Positions 6,999 through 15,053 of a stretch of 60,672 nucleotides of DNA are shown in pieces. This DNA is from Candidatus Gastranaerophilales bacterium (lineage in GTDB: Bacteria > Cyanobacteriota > Vampirovibrionia > Gastranaerophilales > Gastranaerophilaceae): positions 1 through 60,672 of the forward strand of contig CALVEO010000007.1 of the NCBI GenBank assembly GCA_944326615.1. The letters are read 5' to 3'. The notes below the pieces were generated by a model, which did no database searches, was not told the origin of the DNA, and saw only the letters and a list, made by a program, of their open reading frames with translations. Numbering within the stretch: position 1 is the stretch's first letter; each line of letters starts with the position of its first letter. The translations under genes were made by a program, and so were the position numbers.

Positions 6999-8703
6999 CG
7001 GCACCTTTTTCAATTGCCTGTAAATCATTTTTTATCCAGTAATCTTCTATAGGTTTAAATGTTTCGTTAACCATAAAATAAGTCGACCCTGACCCTGACA
7101 TTATTGAATCAGGGTATAAATTTTTAATTTTTTGGAGTTCTTCATAATCATCAATTAAAGCCCATTCAAGATCGTTTTTAAAATCATATCTTGAACCATA
7201 TTCTGATTTAAAATTTGATGATTTTTTTTGTGAAAATTTTGTGTAAGCTTCTTTTGCGCTAATTCCTAGACATTTAGGCTTTATAAGCGAAATTTTCATA
7301 TTTTCAAACGGCATTTTTTCCAGAATTTCCCCCCTGCCTTTTGTCATCTGTCTGCCGCCTTCAAGACAAAAATTCAGATCAGAGCCTAATTGGGCGCAAA
7401 GAGTATGAAGCTCTGTTTTGGAAAGAGGGATATTAAATAATTCATTTAACCCGAAAAGTGTTCCAGCAGCATCGGTGCTTCCGCCTGCCAGACCTGCGGC
7501 TACCGGAATATTTTTGTCTATATAAATATCTATCTTATGAGGCGGAAGATTTGTCTTCTCAATAAAAAGTATCGCTGCTTTATAGACAAGATTTTTTTCA
7601 TTATACGGAATTTCTGCATTGTTACCGGAAAGAATTATTTCAAAATTTTCAGCGGGTTCTGTTTTTATTGTCAAATAATCATACAGACTGATAGTCTGCA
7701 TAACGCTTTCTATATTATGAAATCCGTCATCTCGTCTGCCTGTAACTTTTAAATTTAAGTTAATCTTTGCCGGACACTGAATTTTTATTTCACCCGCTCT
7801 ATAGGGAGAAATTGTGTCACTACCCTCCCTTGAGGGGAGGGTGGAAATCTCTGATTTCCGGGTGGGTGAAATATCACGCAATTCTTCAGAGAGTTTGCCA
7901 AACATTTCAATTGAAAGTTTTTCCCCGCGTACATTTTCATCAAGCCCTAATTTAACAAGCGCATTTTGAATTTTTTCTTTTGGAAAACCTGCTGATAAAA
8001 GACAATTCTTAATATTTTTTCTTCTCTGTGAAAAGCCTGCCTTAACAGTTTTTCTAAAATGTGTGTAATCTGTTAAATCAAGAAGCGGTTTTTCTCTCAC
8101 CTTTAATTTCACAAGTGCAGAATTAACTTTCGGGGCAGGATAAAAAGAGCGTCTGCCGACAAGTTTCATAATTTTTACATCTGCCCAGAACTTTGACAAA
8201 ATTGTTAAAAGTCCGTATTGTTTGCCTGATGAATTTTCATCAGCCGCCATTCTTCTTGCAACTTCTTCCTGAACCATAAGTAGAATATCTGTTATTTTAT
8301 TTCTGTTTTTGTTATCTAAATCATCAACTTCCCCTAAAAGATGAGCGATAATCGGACTTGTTATATAGTAAGGAATATTTGCAACAACCTTAACTTTTCC
8401 ATCGCAAAGTTCTGATAAATCCTGCTTCAAAATATCATTGTGTATAATTGTAAGATTTGGCGCATCAAGTTTTTTAAGCTCTTTTATTGCTTCTTCATCA
8501 AGTTCAATTGCGATAACTTTTTTTGCATGCTTTACAAGCTGTTCTGTTACAAAACCAACGCCCGGCCCTATTTCAATTACCGTATCATCCGGTTTAATGT
8601 CTGCAAAATCAATGATATCTGAAATTGTCTGTCCGTCAATCAAAAAATTCTGGCCGAGTCGTTTTTTTGTCCTAAAATATTTTGCCCGTTCGTAGTAGTT
8701 CAT
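6979..8703 (-). CDS. ksgA-ispE: Fusion: 16S rRNA dimethyladenosine transferase (KsgA) + CDP-ME kinase (IspE)
   Basis: 574 residues in one frame. Residues 1-278 are KsgA: LGQNFL, SAM-binding EIGPGVG (44-50), and catalytic NIPYY (109-113); it dimethylates two adjacent adenines near the 3' end of 16S rRNA. Residues 306-574 are IspE: PAKINLNLKV, the GHMP ATP-binding GLAGGSTDAAG (404-414) and the C-terminal SGSGSTYF; it phosphorylates 4-diphosphocytidyl-methylerythritol in the MEP pathway. The linker (279-305) is encoded largely by a palindromic repeat (7821-7868) that also occurs inside coaBC. Both halves look complete. I chose the ATG at 8703 (MNYYERAK) because a TATTAT box lies just upstream; the longer frame has no support. 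ispD lies elsewhere in the window (41373). Confidence 0.9.
   Translation of the reverse strand: MNYYERAKYFRTKKRLGQNFLIDGQTISDIIDFADIKPDDTVIEIGPGVGFVTEQLVKHAKKVIAIELDEEAIKELKKLDAPNLTIIHNDILKQDLSELCDGKVKVVANIPYYITSPIIAHLLGEVDDLDNKNRNKITDILLMVQEEVARRMAADENSSGKQYGLLTILSKFWADVKIMKLVGRRSFYPAPKVNSALVKLKVREKPLLDLTDYTHFRKTVKAGFSQRRKNIKNCLLSAGFPKEKIQNALVKLGLDENVRGEKLSIEMFGKLSEELRDISPTRKSEISTLPSREGSDTISPYRAGEIKIQCPAKINLNLKVTGRRDDGFHNIESVMQTISLYDYLTIKTEPAENFEIILSGNNAEIPYNEKNLVYKAAILFIEKTNLPPHKIDIYIDKNIPVAAGLAGGSTDAAGTLFGLNELFNIPLSKTELHTLCAQLGSDLNFCLEGGRQMTKGRGEILEKMPFENMKISLIKPKCLGISAKEAYTKFSQKKSSNFKSEYGSRYDFKNDLEWALIDDYEELQKIKNLYPDSIMSGSGSTYFMVNETFKPIEDYWIKNDLQAIEKGAGKVPLL
7821..7868. repeat. 48-bp palindromic repeat, in-frame linker of KsgA-IspE
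   Basis: ACCCTCCCTTGAGGGGAGGG followed by a shorter second palindrome (GGAAATCTCTGATTTCC) and GGGTGGGTG. Nearly identical, inverted in the window, to 23388-23435 inside coaBC; they differ by a two-base AT insertion and a few substitutions. It is read through as SEISTLPSREGS on the minus strand. Confidence 0.85.
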
Positions 8704-8710
8704 CTTACCT

Positions 8711-8716
8711 ATAATA
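8711..8716 (-). promoter_or_regulatory. -10 box close to the ksgA-ispE start
   Basis: On the minus strand TATTAT at 8716-8711 predicts +1 at 8704, one base before the ATG at 8703. A second overlapping TATTAT (8719-8714) would give a four-base leader. No ribosome site is present. Confidence 0.5.
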
Positions 8717-8793
8717 ATACCACACACAGGTAAATGTTTAAAAAAAAGTTTTTTGCTAATTTTGTGGATGATATAATTGGATAGGGGGTAAAT

Positions 8794-10119
8794 GTGAGTA
8801 ACATTCAAACACAGGAAAAATTAGATAAAAAAGAAATTTTAAATTTATTCAAATCCGGCTGTAAAGCCGGTGAACAAAAAAGAATAGGAATTGAATACGA
8901 AAGGCTTCCGATTTTTTCAGTAACCTCCAGAGCAGCAGACTATTCGTCAGAATTCGGAGTATGTAATTTTTTGAGAAATTTTGCCAAGGAAGAAAATTGG
9001 GACTATATAACTGATGATTATAATATAATAGGGCTTAAACAGGTGCATGACACTGTGACTCTGGAACCGGGATGCCAGATAGAATTGAGTTTAAAGCCTG
9101 AACAGACAATTGATGAAATTCAAAGCAGAATTGATGAGCTGGATAAACAAATGAAACCTGTTCTTGATAAATCAGGCATATTGCTTTTAAACTACGGTGT
9201 TTCGCCTCTATCCACACATAAATCAATTAGTCTTATTCCCAAAAAAAGATATCATTTAATGGCAAAATATTTATGGGGAATTTTATCTGACGTAATGATG
9301 AGAGAAACTGCAGGAATTCAATGCTGTATAGACTTTGAAAGCGAAGAAGATGCCATGAATAAATTCCGTATAGCAAACAAACTTGTTCCATTTATGACTG
9401 CAATGTTTGCAAATTCCCCGATAAGAGGCGGGGTTGAGACCGGTTATAAGAGTTTTCGCGCCCTGAGCTGGCTAAATACTGATAATGACAGATGCGGATT
9501 TGTAGGGCAGATTGATGAAAGGTTTTCTTTTGAAGAATATATAGATTACGTTCTTCAATCGCCAATGATTTTTATAAACCGCGAATCAGGTGCAATTCCT
9601 GTTAACGGGAAAATTAATTTTGCAGAATTTATTGAAAACGGATTTGAAGATTTTAACGCTAATCTGGAGGATTTTAAACTCCATGCAAATCTTTATTTCC
9701 CGGAGGTACGTCTGAGAAATTTTATTGAGATAAGAAACCATGACTGTACAGGTAAAGGTATGCAATATTCAATTCTTGCAATATACAAAGGAATTTTATA
9801 CAGCCATAGTGCAATGGAAGAAATTGAAGAACTTTTTAAATCATTTGAGTACAGAGATTTTTCTGAACTGCGTTATAATGTCCCCAAAAATGCTTTGAAT
9901 GCAAAAATAGGAACATTTTTTGTAAAAGATATAGCAAAAGAAATTTTGTATATAGCAGAAAAATCTCTTATAGAAATGGATACGGGCGAAGAAAAATATC
10001 TTGATGCAATAAAAGAATATACTCTTAACGGCATAACTCCGGCGGATGTAATTATCCGCAACTGGAACGGAGTTTGGAACAAAGATATAAGAAAGTTAAT
10101 AAAATTTGTAAGTGAATAA
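8794..10119 (+). CDS. gshA: Glutamate-cysteine ligase, cyanobacterial/plant-type (GCS2-like)
   Basis: 441 residues. GIEYERLPI at the N-terminus, QIELSLKP around residue 90, TAGIQCCIDFESEEDA around 170, and VRLRNFIEIRNHD around 305 are the ATP/substrate-binding blocks of the GCS2-type ligases found in plants, cyanobacteria and proteobacteria. The enzyme joins glutamate and cysteine, the first step of glutathione synthesis; relatives make gamma-glutamylcysteine for ergothioneine. No gshB lies nearby, so the end product could be gamma-glutamylcysteine. Start is GTG with a clear GGGGG ribosome site eight bases upstream and a TATAAT at about 8771, so this gene has a normal leader, unlike the divergent ksgA-ispE. 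Confidence 0.8.
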   Translation: MSNIQTQEKLDKKEILNLFKSGCKAGEQKRIGIEYERLPIFSVTSRAADYSSEFGVCNFLRNFAKEENWDYITDDYNIIGLKQVHDTVTLEPGCQIELSLKPEQTIDEIQSRIDELDKQMKPVLDKSGILLLNYGVSPLSTHKSISLIPKKRYHLMAKYLWGILSDVMMRETAGIQCCIDFESEEDAMNKFRIANKLVPFMTAMFANSPIRGGVETGYKSFRALSWLNTDNDRCGFVGQIDERFSFEEYIDYVLQSPMIFINRESGAIPVNGKINFAEFIENGFEDFNANLEDFKLHANLYFPEVRLRNFIEIRNHDCTGKGMQYSILAIYKGILYSHSAMEEIEELFKSFEYRDFSELRYNVPKNALNAKIGTFFVKDIAKEILYIAEKSLIEMDTGEEKYLDAIKEYTLNGITPADVIIRNWNGVWNKDIRKLIKFVSE

Positions 10120-10132
10120 AACTTATTAAAAA

Positions 10133-10172
10133 GACACAGAACAGCATTATTATCTCCATTCTGTGTCTTTTT
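10133..10172. terminator. Hairpin terminator after gshA
   Basis: GACACAGAA (10133-10141) pairs with TTCTGTGTC (10159-10167), flanked by A-run and T-run, so it can act in both directions. Confidence 0.85.
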
Positions 10173-10191
10173 CGCGGTTACTGTTATAAGT

Positions 10192-10417
10192 GTGCGTGGA
10201 CGCACTTAAATCTTTTATGCATAATTATAAAAAAGATTTTTACCTGTTCAGCAACCGTCCGTATCCCGCCGCTGAGTCGCAGGAATTATGCAGGTTATCA
10301 CTATCACCTGCCTCGAAACTGAAGCACAGATTGTGCACTTTTTCCGCCCTTTGCGCAAATCTGGCGGCTGTGCTTCCCTGCACGCGTCATATCCGCATAA
10401 TTCGGCTTTGAGATACG
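10192..10417. ncRNA. Candidate structured non-coding RNA of unknown class
   Basis: This segment is visibly GC-richer than its surroundings and holds no credible ORF, yet shows consistent nested complementarity. Outer pair CGTATC (10260-10265) with GATACG (10412-10417); inside it GAATTATGC (10283-10291) with GCATAATTC (10395-10403); inside that a small hairpin AGGT/ACCT (10292-10309) and GAAGCACAG (10321-10329) with CTGTGCTTC (10368-10376), which encloses CCGCC/GGCGG (10344-10367) around a self-complementary TTTGCGCAAA. Two more hairpins precede it (10192-10205 and 10208-10239). I found none of the conserved cores of RNase P, SRP, tmRNA or common riboswitches on either strand. Strand is unresolved; a TTATAAG just upstream favours plus, while the flanking terminator works both ways. 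Confidence 0.5.
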
Positions 10418-10563
10418 AATTCCGTCTTACATATTTAGAATACTTTATTTTTTGAGATATTTCATTATGCTTTCTGATAATTTATTGCTCTTTTTTATAT
10501 AGACTTTTGTGTAATAGAACAGGTATTTGTTTGGTTAATAATTTATCTGCGGAGGAAAATTTA

Positions 10564-11595
10564 ATGGCAATAAAGACTTTAGTTTTTGATTACAGGGATG
10601 AAGAAAAGGAATTTTTCGGCACTCATGAGCTTGAAAATTTTGAGATAACCTTTTACAGCAACAGTTTGAATGGTGAAACAGTTAAGGAAATTCCGCAGGA
10701 GGTTTTGGATAATACTTATGTAATTAGCGTATTTGTAAATTCAGATGTAAATGAAAATGTTATAAATTCATTCAAAAATTTACGGATAATTTCTACCCGC
10801 TCAACAGGTGTTGAGCATATAGACAAAAAAACAGCAGATGAAAAAAATATTGCCGTTATAAATGTTGAAAGATACGGCGCAAAATCTGTTGCACAATATA
10901 CATTCGGCCTTATTCTTGCACTTGTAAGAAAAATAATCCCTGCCTCAAACTATTTTTTATCCGGCCAGCAGGAAAATTTTAGCAAAAATTTTACAGGCAG
11001 AGATTTGTCAACACTTACGTTAGGCGTTGTTGGTACAGGGAATATCGGAATTGCCGTATGCAAGCTTGCTAGAGCTTTTGGAATGAAAATTCTTGCGTAT
11101 GATTTAATCGAAAAGCAGGAAGCGGTTAATAATTTTGATATTACATACACAGGATTAAATACACTGCTTAAAGAAGCTGACATTATAACCCTGCATCTGC
11201 CTTATACAAAAGAAAGTTATAGAATGTTTTCATCAGAACAATTTAAATTAATGAAAAATTCTGCTTATCTAATAAATACATCACGCAAAGAAATTGTTAA
11301 TACAAAAGATTTATACGAAGCTGTATCCAAAGGATTGATTGCGGGAACTGCTCTTGATGTTGTATTTTGTAAAGATAAAAATTTTGACTGTGCAAATCTT
11401 TCCCCGCAGGCAGATGAAAGTTTGCACTGTTTTGAAGAGGAACAAATTTTAAAAGAACTTGCGAAACTGCCTGATGTTATTATAACTCCGCATATTGCCT
11501 ATGATACACAGGACGCTGTGGATTATATACTTGAAGTTACTTTTATAGCAATCAGTGATTGCATAAAAGGCGGGAATTCATACAGAATTTATTGA
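10564..11595 (+). CDS. D-isomer-specific 2-hydroxyacid dehydrogenase (D-lactate dehydrogenase-like)
   Basis: 343 residues. The NAD-binding GTGNIGIAVCKLARAF (about 155-170), the catalytic Arg in NTSRKEIV, and the active-site His in ITPHIAYDT near the C-terminus define the family; overall spacing is like LdhA. It would reduce pyruvate or a similar 2-oxoacid with NADH, fitting a fermentative cell. Substrate is inferred. I chose the ATG at 10564 because of the strong GCGGAGGA ribosome site upstream; an in-frame start 19 codons earlier lacks support. The gene is followed by a repeat-rich spacer. Confidence 0.85.
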   Translation: MAIKTLVFDYRDEEKEFFGTHELENFEITFYSNSLNGETVKEIPQEVLDNTYVISVFVNSDVNENVINSFKNLRIISTRSTGVEHIDKKTADEKNIAVINVERYGAKSVAQYTFGLILALVRKIIPASNYFLSGQQENFSKNFTGRDLSTLTLGVVGTGNIGIAVCKLARAFGMKILAYDLIEKQEAVNNFDITYTGLNTLLKEADIITLHLPYTKESYRMFSSEQFKLMKNSAYLINTSRKEIVNTKDLYEAVSKGLIAGTALDVVFCKDKNFDCANLSPQADESLHCFEEEQILKELAKLPDVIITPHIAYDTQDAVDYILEVTFIAISDCIKGGNSYRIY

Positions 11596-11607
11596 AATAA
11601 GCCGTAT

Positions 11608-11710
11608 TAGAAGATAGGAAGGTAGGCGCTATTTGGCAGACGGAGGATCGGAGGTCAGGAGGGCAAGCGGATTTAGAGGGTAAGAAGGTGGGAAGATAGG
11701 AGGGTAAGCC
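11608..11710. repeat. AGG-rich low-complexity tract
   Basis: About 100 bases made of degenerate short units such as GGAAGGTAGG, GGAGGATCGGAGG, GGTAAGAAGGTGGGAAG and GATAGGAGGGTAAG. Reverse-complement wording (CTTCCTCCTTACCACTTC) resembles sequence at 49168-49196 inside the M14 peptidase gene. No coding is apparent. Confidence 0.7.
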
Positions 11711-11773
11711 ATTTACAGTAAAAGGCTTATTTTCTAATTGTCGAAGTCTACCTTTTTGTAGTGATATAACAAG

Positions 11774-12011
11774 TTCATGCAAGACTCAGGTGATGGGTGG
11801 AGCGGCTACGCTCCTGGGATAAACATAAATCTTTCAAGCAAAACAGATGCGAGGGATAAAAAGTTAAGTAAATCTCTCCAGAATTGCGAGAATACCCGAG
11901 TGCGTTGGCTGAACAAAGCGATATTACGAATGAAATTTACAATATTTGAACATTCATTAAAGCGGCTTATGCACAGTCGTAAGCTTTATTGGGTGGAGCG
12001 GCTACGCTCCT
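11774..12011. repeat. Direct 22-bp repeats enclosing a non-coding 174-bp segment
   Basis: TGGGTGGAGCGGCTACGCTCCT occurs identically at 11794-11815 and 11990-12011. The first copy is preceded by TTCATGCAAGACTCAGG, as at 4118. The segment between them has no convincing ORF; a 96-codon open frame spans the repeats but has no homologous look or ribosome site. The second copy supplies the stop codon of menG. The spacer from 11596 to 12001 otherwise holds only this and the AGG-rich tract. Confidence 0.85.
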
Positions 12012-12694
12012 TTCGTCATAATCTGGGAAGAAATTACACCAAAAATATAATCTTTACGCTTTTTTAGTTTAAATCCTTTGTTTTCAAAATCTTTTATTAA
12101 ATCCTCCGGCGGCGGGAAATTTTGCTTTGATTTAATCAAATATTCGTAAGAATAATCATTTTCCGTAAATATTTTTGCAAGTACAGGAGTTATTTTTTCA
12201 TAAATTTTACTTAGTAAATTCACTTTTCCAAAGTCAAGGTGGAGAAAATGTCCATCAGGTTTCAGAATTCTATAAATTTCTTCAACAGTTTTTTCTGCAT
12301 TTTGAATATTTCTAAGACCAAACGCAATTGTTACGGCATCAACAGTATTGTCATGATAGGGAAGATTTGTGACATCTCCCTGGAAATATTTAATTTTAGT
12401 GTTTATAGATTTCTTTTTCGCAATTTTCAGCATATTTTCGGAAAAATCTATCCCCTCAACAATGGCGTCAGGGTATAACCTTTTAATTATTCTTGCAATA
12501 TCACCTGTACCTGTACATAAGTCAATTACGTGCTCATCAGGTTTTAAAGCAAGACTTTTTATGCTCATATATTTTACGTAATGATGGGAGCCAAAAGACA
12601 TTATATTATTCATAAGGTCATACTTTTGTGCTATTGTATTGAACATTAAATGAATTTTTTCAGGAGTTTTATCAATAATGTTTCTGCCTGTCAT
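12002..12694 (-). CDS. menG: Demethylmenaquinone methyltransferase (MenG/UbiE family)
   Basis: 230 residues. N-terminal MFNTIAQKYDLMNNIMSFG is the UbiE/MenG motif I; VIDLCTGTGDIA (about 58-69) is the SAM-binding loop; GLRNI and LHLDFGK are motif II/III blocks. It methylates demethylmenaquinone to menaquinone or acts on a related quinone. Its presence suggests quinone use, but no other quinone genes are in the window. AGGTAACA upstream of the ATG is a reasonable ribosome site. The stop codon and the last two codons (G, A) fall in the TGGGTGGAGCGG repeat, so the C-terminus was apparently reset by the repeat. Confidence 0.9.
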   Translation of the reverse strand: MTGRNIIDKTPEKIHLMFNTIAQKYDLMNNIMSFGSHHYVKYMSIKSLALKPDEHVIDLCTGTGDIARIIKRLYPDAIVEGIDFSENMLKIAKKKSINTKIKYFQGDVTNLPYHDNTVDAVTIAFGLRNIQNAEKTVEEIYRILKPDGHFLHLDFGKVNLLSKIYEKITPVLAKIFTENDYSYEYLIKSKQNFPPPEDLIKDFENKGFKLKKRKDYIFGVISSQIMTKGA

Positions 12695-12730
12695 AAATTG
12701 TTACCTTTTTGCTTATATTCAATCTTAACA

Positions 12731-12736
12731 TATAAT
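12731..12736 (+). promoter_or_regulatory. -10 box for leaderless DUF4127 gene
   Basis: Perfect TATAAT at 12731-12736 puts +1 on the A of the ATG at 12743 (seven bases after the hexamer). No Shine-Dalgarno sequence. Confidence 0.7.
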
Positions 12737-12742
12737 AAGTTT

Positions 12743-14149
12743 ATGAACATCGCTTTTGTACCTATAGATAACAGACCCGTTTGCTATACTCTTGCAGAAC
12801 AGATTTGCGCAATTAACAACGATATCAAATTGTTTATTCCGGAACGTGAATGGCTTGGGGATTTAACAAAATACGCAGATACTGGTAAAATTTTTGAGTG
12901 GCTTAAAAATCTGCCGTCAGTTGATGCTTTAGTTCTGTCTCTTGATACTATTGCGTACGGTGGACTGATTTCTTCCAGACGCTGTGAGGAAAGTTTTGAA
13001 CAAATAAAAAAAAGAGTAGAAAAATTAAAAGATATTCTTGTTGAAAAGCATGCAAAAGTTTATGCATTCTCAAGCATAATGAGGATTTCAAACAACAATA
13101 TTAACGAAGAAGAAAAAGAGTATTGGAGTGAGTGGGGCAAAAAAATTTTTGAATATTCATATAATACTCACAAAAATGGATATTGTGAAACAGATGTGCC
13201 GCCTGATGTTTTGAACGATTATCTTTCAACACGCAAAAGAAATTTTGAGATAAATAAAATTTATCTTGAATTTCAAAAGCAGGGATTGTTTGATATTCTT
13301 GTGTTTTCGAAGGATGATTGTGCCCAATATGGTCTTAATGTCCAGGAAGCGCAGAAGCTTGAAAACTCCGGCGGATTTGTTAAAACAGGAGCCGATGAAA
13401 TCCCTTTGACGCTTTTAGCAAGGGCAGTGAATGAATTTTATACAGCGCAATCATTTCAAAAAGACGGGGTGGAAACAATCCCTTGCCCCCTGTATCCTTC
13501 ACTTAAAATAGCTCCAATATTTCTTGAGCCGGGATATAAAAATTTAATCTCAAATTATGAAGATGTCTCAATTGAGCAGTCTGTAAGGGGACAGATTGAA
13601 CTTGCAGGATGCAAGATTTCAGAACCTTTAGATGCTGATATTCTACTTTATATAAATAATTTTAAAGAGCGTCAGGGTGAAATTGTTATGAAAATTTCGT
13701 CAGAGCCGTTCAATGGTGTGTGGACAAAGCCTGATAAGCCCTATATGATTGCCGATGTAAGATTTGCAAACGGAGCAGATAACGCTTTTGTTGAAAAATT
13801 GTTAGAAACTGATTTTGATGATAATTTTTACGGCTATTCTGCCTGGAATACTTCTGCAAATACACTCGGAAGCCTTATTTGTGCTGCAATTGTAAAATAT
13901 TATGCAAGTTCTTCCGCTGTCACTTTGCATCATTCACTTTTTAAAAAATTGCAGATTATCCGCTTTCTCGACGACTGGGCTTATCAGGCAAATGTAAGAC
14001 AGAAGCTTTCAAAACCGGATAAAAAAGAAATTAAACAAATGATGAAACCGTTTGAGGATAGAATTTTTAAAAAATTCGGCGTAAAATATGATGTAAACTA
14101 CAAATTCCCCTGGGAAAGACTGTTTGAGGTAGAAGTTTGCATTTCATAG
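12743..14149 (+). CDS. DUF4127 family protein
   Basis: 468 residues. FVPIDNRPVCY at the N-terminus and LSLDTIAYGGLISSR around residue 70 match the DUF4127 pattern (PLDxRPVN ... DTLAYGGL..SR). No enzymatic role is established that I can name; conserved Asp/Arg motifs hint at a hydrolase-like or sugar-related fold. It runs into mntP with a 13-base overlap, so the two are co-transcribed. The ATG at 12743 is preferred over a longer in-frame start because of the -10 box exactly seven bases away. Confidence 0.8.
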   Translation: MNIAFVPIDNRPVCYTLAEQICAINNDIKLFIPEREWLGDLTKYADTGKIFEWLKNLPSVDALVLSLDTIAYGGLISSRRCEESFEQIKKRVEKLKDILVEKHAKVYAFSSIMRISNNNINEEEKEYWSEWGKKIFEYSYNTHKNGYCETDVPPDVLNDYLSTRKRNFEINKIYLEFQKQGLFDILVFSKDDCAQYGLNVQEAQKLENSGGFVKTGADEIPLTLLARAVNEFYTAQSFQKDGVETIPCPLYPSLKIAPIFLEPGYKNLISNYEDVSIEQSVRGQIELAGCKISEPLDADILLYINNFKERQGEIVMKISSEPFNGVWTKPDKPYMIADVRFANGADNAFVEKLLETDFDDNFYGYSAWNTSANTLGSLICAAIVKYYASSSAVTLHHSLFKKLQIIRFLDDWAYQANVRQKLSKPDKKEIKQMMKPFEDRIFKKFGVKYDVNYKFPWERLFEVEVCIS

Positions 14150-14679
14150 AAATTTTACTTTTAGCAATCGCATTAGGAGTGGACTGTCTTGTTGTTTCGT
14201 TCTCTCAGGGGTTAATCTTTACCAGAAACAGATTAAAAAATTCTCTTGCACTTGCTCTTACTATGGGCATTTCTCAGGGACTTATGCCTTGTATCGGTTA
14301 TTTTGGTACGGGGATTATCAGCAAATTTATAGAACCTTTTTCTAAATGGCTTGTATTTGCAATATTTTTAGCTCTGGGAGTAAAATTTATTTATGAAGCT
14401 TTTCAGGAAAAAGAAGAAAAAATCTGCTGCATAGATTTAAAATGCCTGATAAGTATGGGACTTGCCACGAGCATTGATGCTCTGGCATCCGGAGTAAGTC
14501 TGAATTTGACACGAACTCCGCTAATATTTTCAGCTTTTGTAATTGCTTTAATGTCTTTTATTATGTCGCTTTTAGGATTTTGGTCAGGTAATTTTTTTAA
14601 AAAACTGCCGGCGAAATATCTTGAAATTTCAGGCGGGATTATTTTGATACTTCTTACAGTTAAAGCTGTTTTTATGTAA
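14137..14679 (+). CDS. mntP: Putative manganese efflux pump (MntP family)
   Basis: 180 residues with six hydrophobic helices. Two repeated motifs carry the conserved aspartates: LLAIALGVDCLVVSFSQG near the N-terminus and TSIDALASGVSL around residue 110, the two-fold repeat of the MntP/DUF204 family. The start is TTG at 14137, which reproduces the usual xxFIELLLIAI opening and overlaps the preceding gene. MntP exports Mn2+; regulation is often by a Mn riboswitch, but here it sits inside an operon and I see none. Confidence 0.85.
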   Translation: MHFIEILLLAIALGVDCLVVSFSQGLIFTRNRLKNSLALALTMGISQGLMPCIGYFGTGIISKFIEPFSKWLVFAIFLALGVKFIYEAFQEKEEKICCIDLKCLISMGLATSIDALASGVSLNLTRTPLIFSAFVIALMSFIMSLLGFWSGNFFKKLPAKYLEISGGIILILLTVKAVFM

Positions 14680-14893
14680 AAGGCATGCCGAAACAGGCAT
14701 GAATTCTAAATATTTTACAATTCTTAATACTTGTTCAAAATCATGAAAAACCATGACTTGAGCATGTTTACATGATTTAAAATCTGAAAACCATGTATCA
14801 GCTTTATTTTTAGCATGATTGACTTTTTAAAAAAGCCTGTTATCTATACTTTACGCCTATTGTTACAAATGTTCATAATCACATGTTCCGCCC
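14680..14893. other. Spacer with CATG-rich inverted motifs
   Basis: No ORF. CATGCC/GGCATG (about 14683-14702) can form a short hairpin directly after mntP, without a T-run. Several CATG-containing words (ATCATGA, CCATGAC, GCATG, ACATGAT, CCATG) follow within 130 bases. No function assigned. Confidence 0.4.
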
Positions 14894-14921
14894 TTGAAAT
14901 AATTTCCTGATTTTTTATAAT
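14894..14921 (+). promoter_or_regulatory. Promoter for the Cys-rich small protein
   Basis: TTGAAA (14894-14899), 16-base spacer, TATAAT (14916-14921). Predicted start near 14928, leaving a leader of about 125 bases before the ATG at 15054. Confidence 0.65.
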
Positions 14922-14927
14922 GTAATT

Positions 14928-15053
14928 AAGGACGTGAGGGAGCGAAAGCGCTTCTGATAAGGGGATTAGGGCAGGTGTATCTGCATAATTTTTTCGTACC
15001 TTGGGTGAGATAGTTAAAAGTGGAGATTATATAAATTGTTTAGAAGTAGGGAT
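14928..15053 (+). promoter_or_regulatory. Structured 5' leader, class unknown
   Basis: The leader contains a GCGAAAGC tetraloop hairpin within GAGGGAGC...GCGCTTC (14935-14954), a purine-rich AAGGGGATTAGGG, and a GCAG/CTGC hairpin (14971-14984) followed by a T-run. This could be a regulatory RNA or an attenuator-like element. I do not recognise a known riboswitch core. Confidence 0.35.

Noticed and set aside
10190-10411. 73-codon open frame in the structured segment after gshA
   Set aside because: No ribosome site, odd composition, and it coincides with nested inverted repeats that better fit an RNA or folded DNA.
10192-10417. RNase P RNA, SRP RNA or cobalamin riboswitch
   Set aside because: Their conserved core sequences were not found on either strand by eye; a covariance-model search would be decisive.
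11777-12067. 96-codon open frame across the 22-bp repeats
   Set aside because: It spans two repeat copies and the menG 3' end antisense, with no ribosome site or familiar motif.
14680-14930. yybP-ykoY manganese riboswitch for mntP
   Set aside because: The region lies downstream of mntP, and mntP is inside an operon with no leader of its own.
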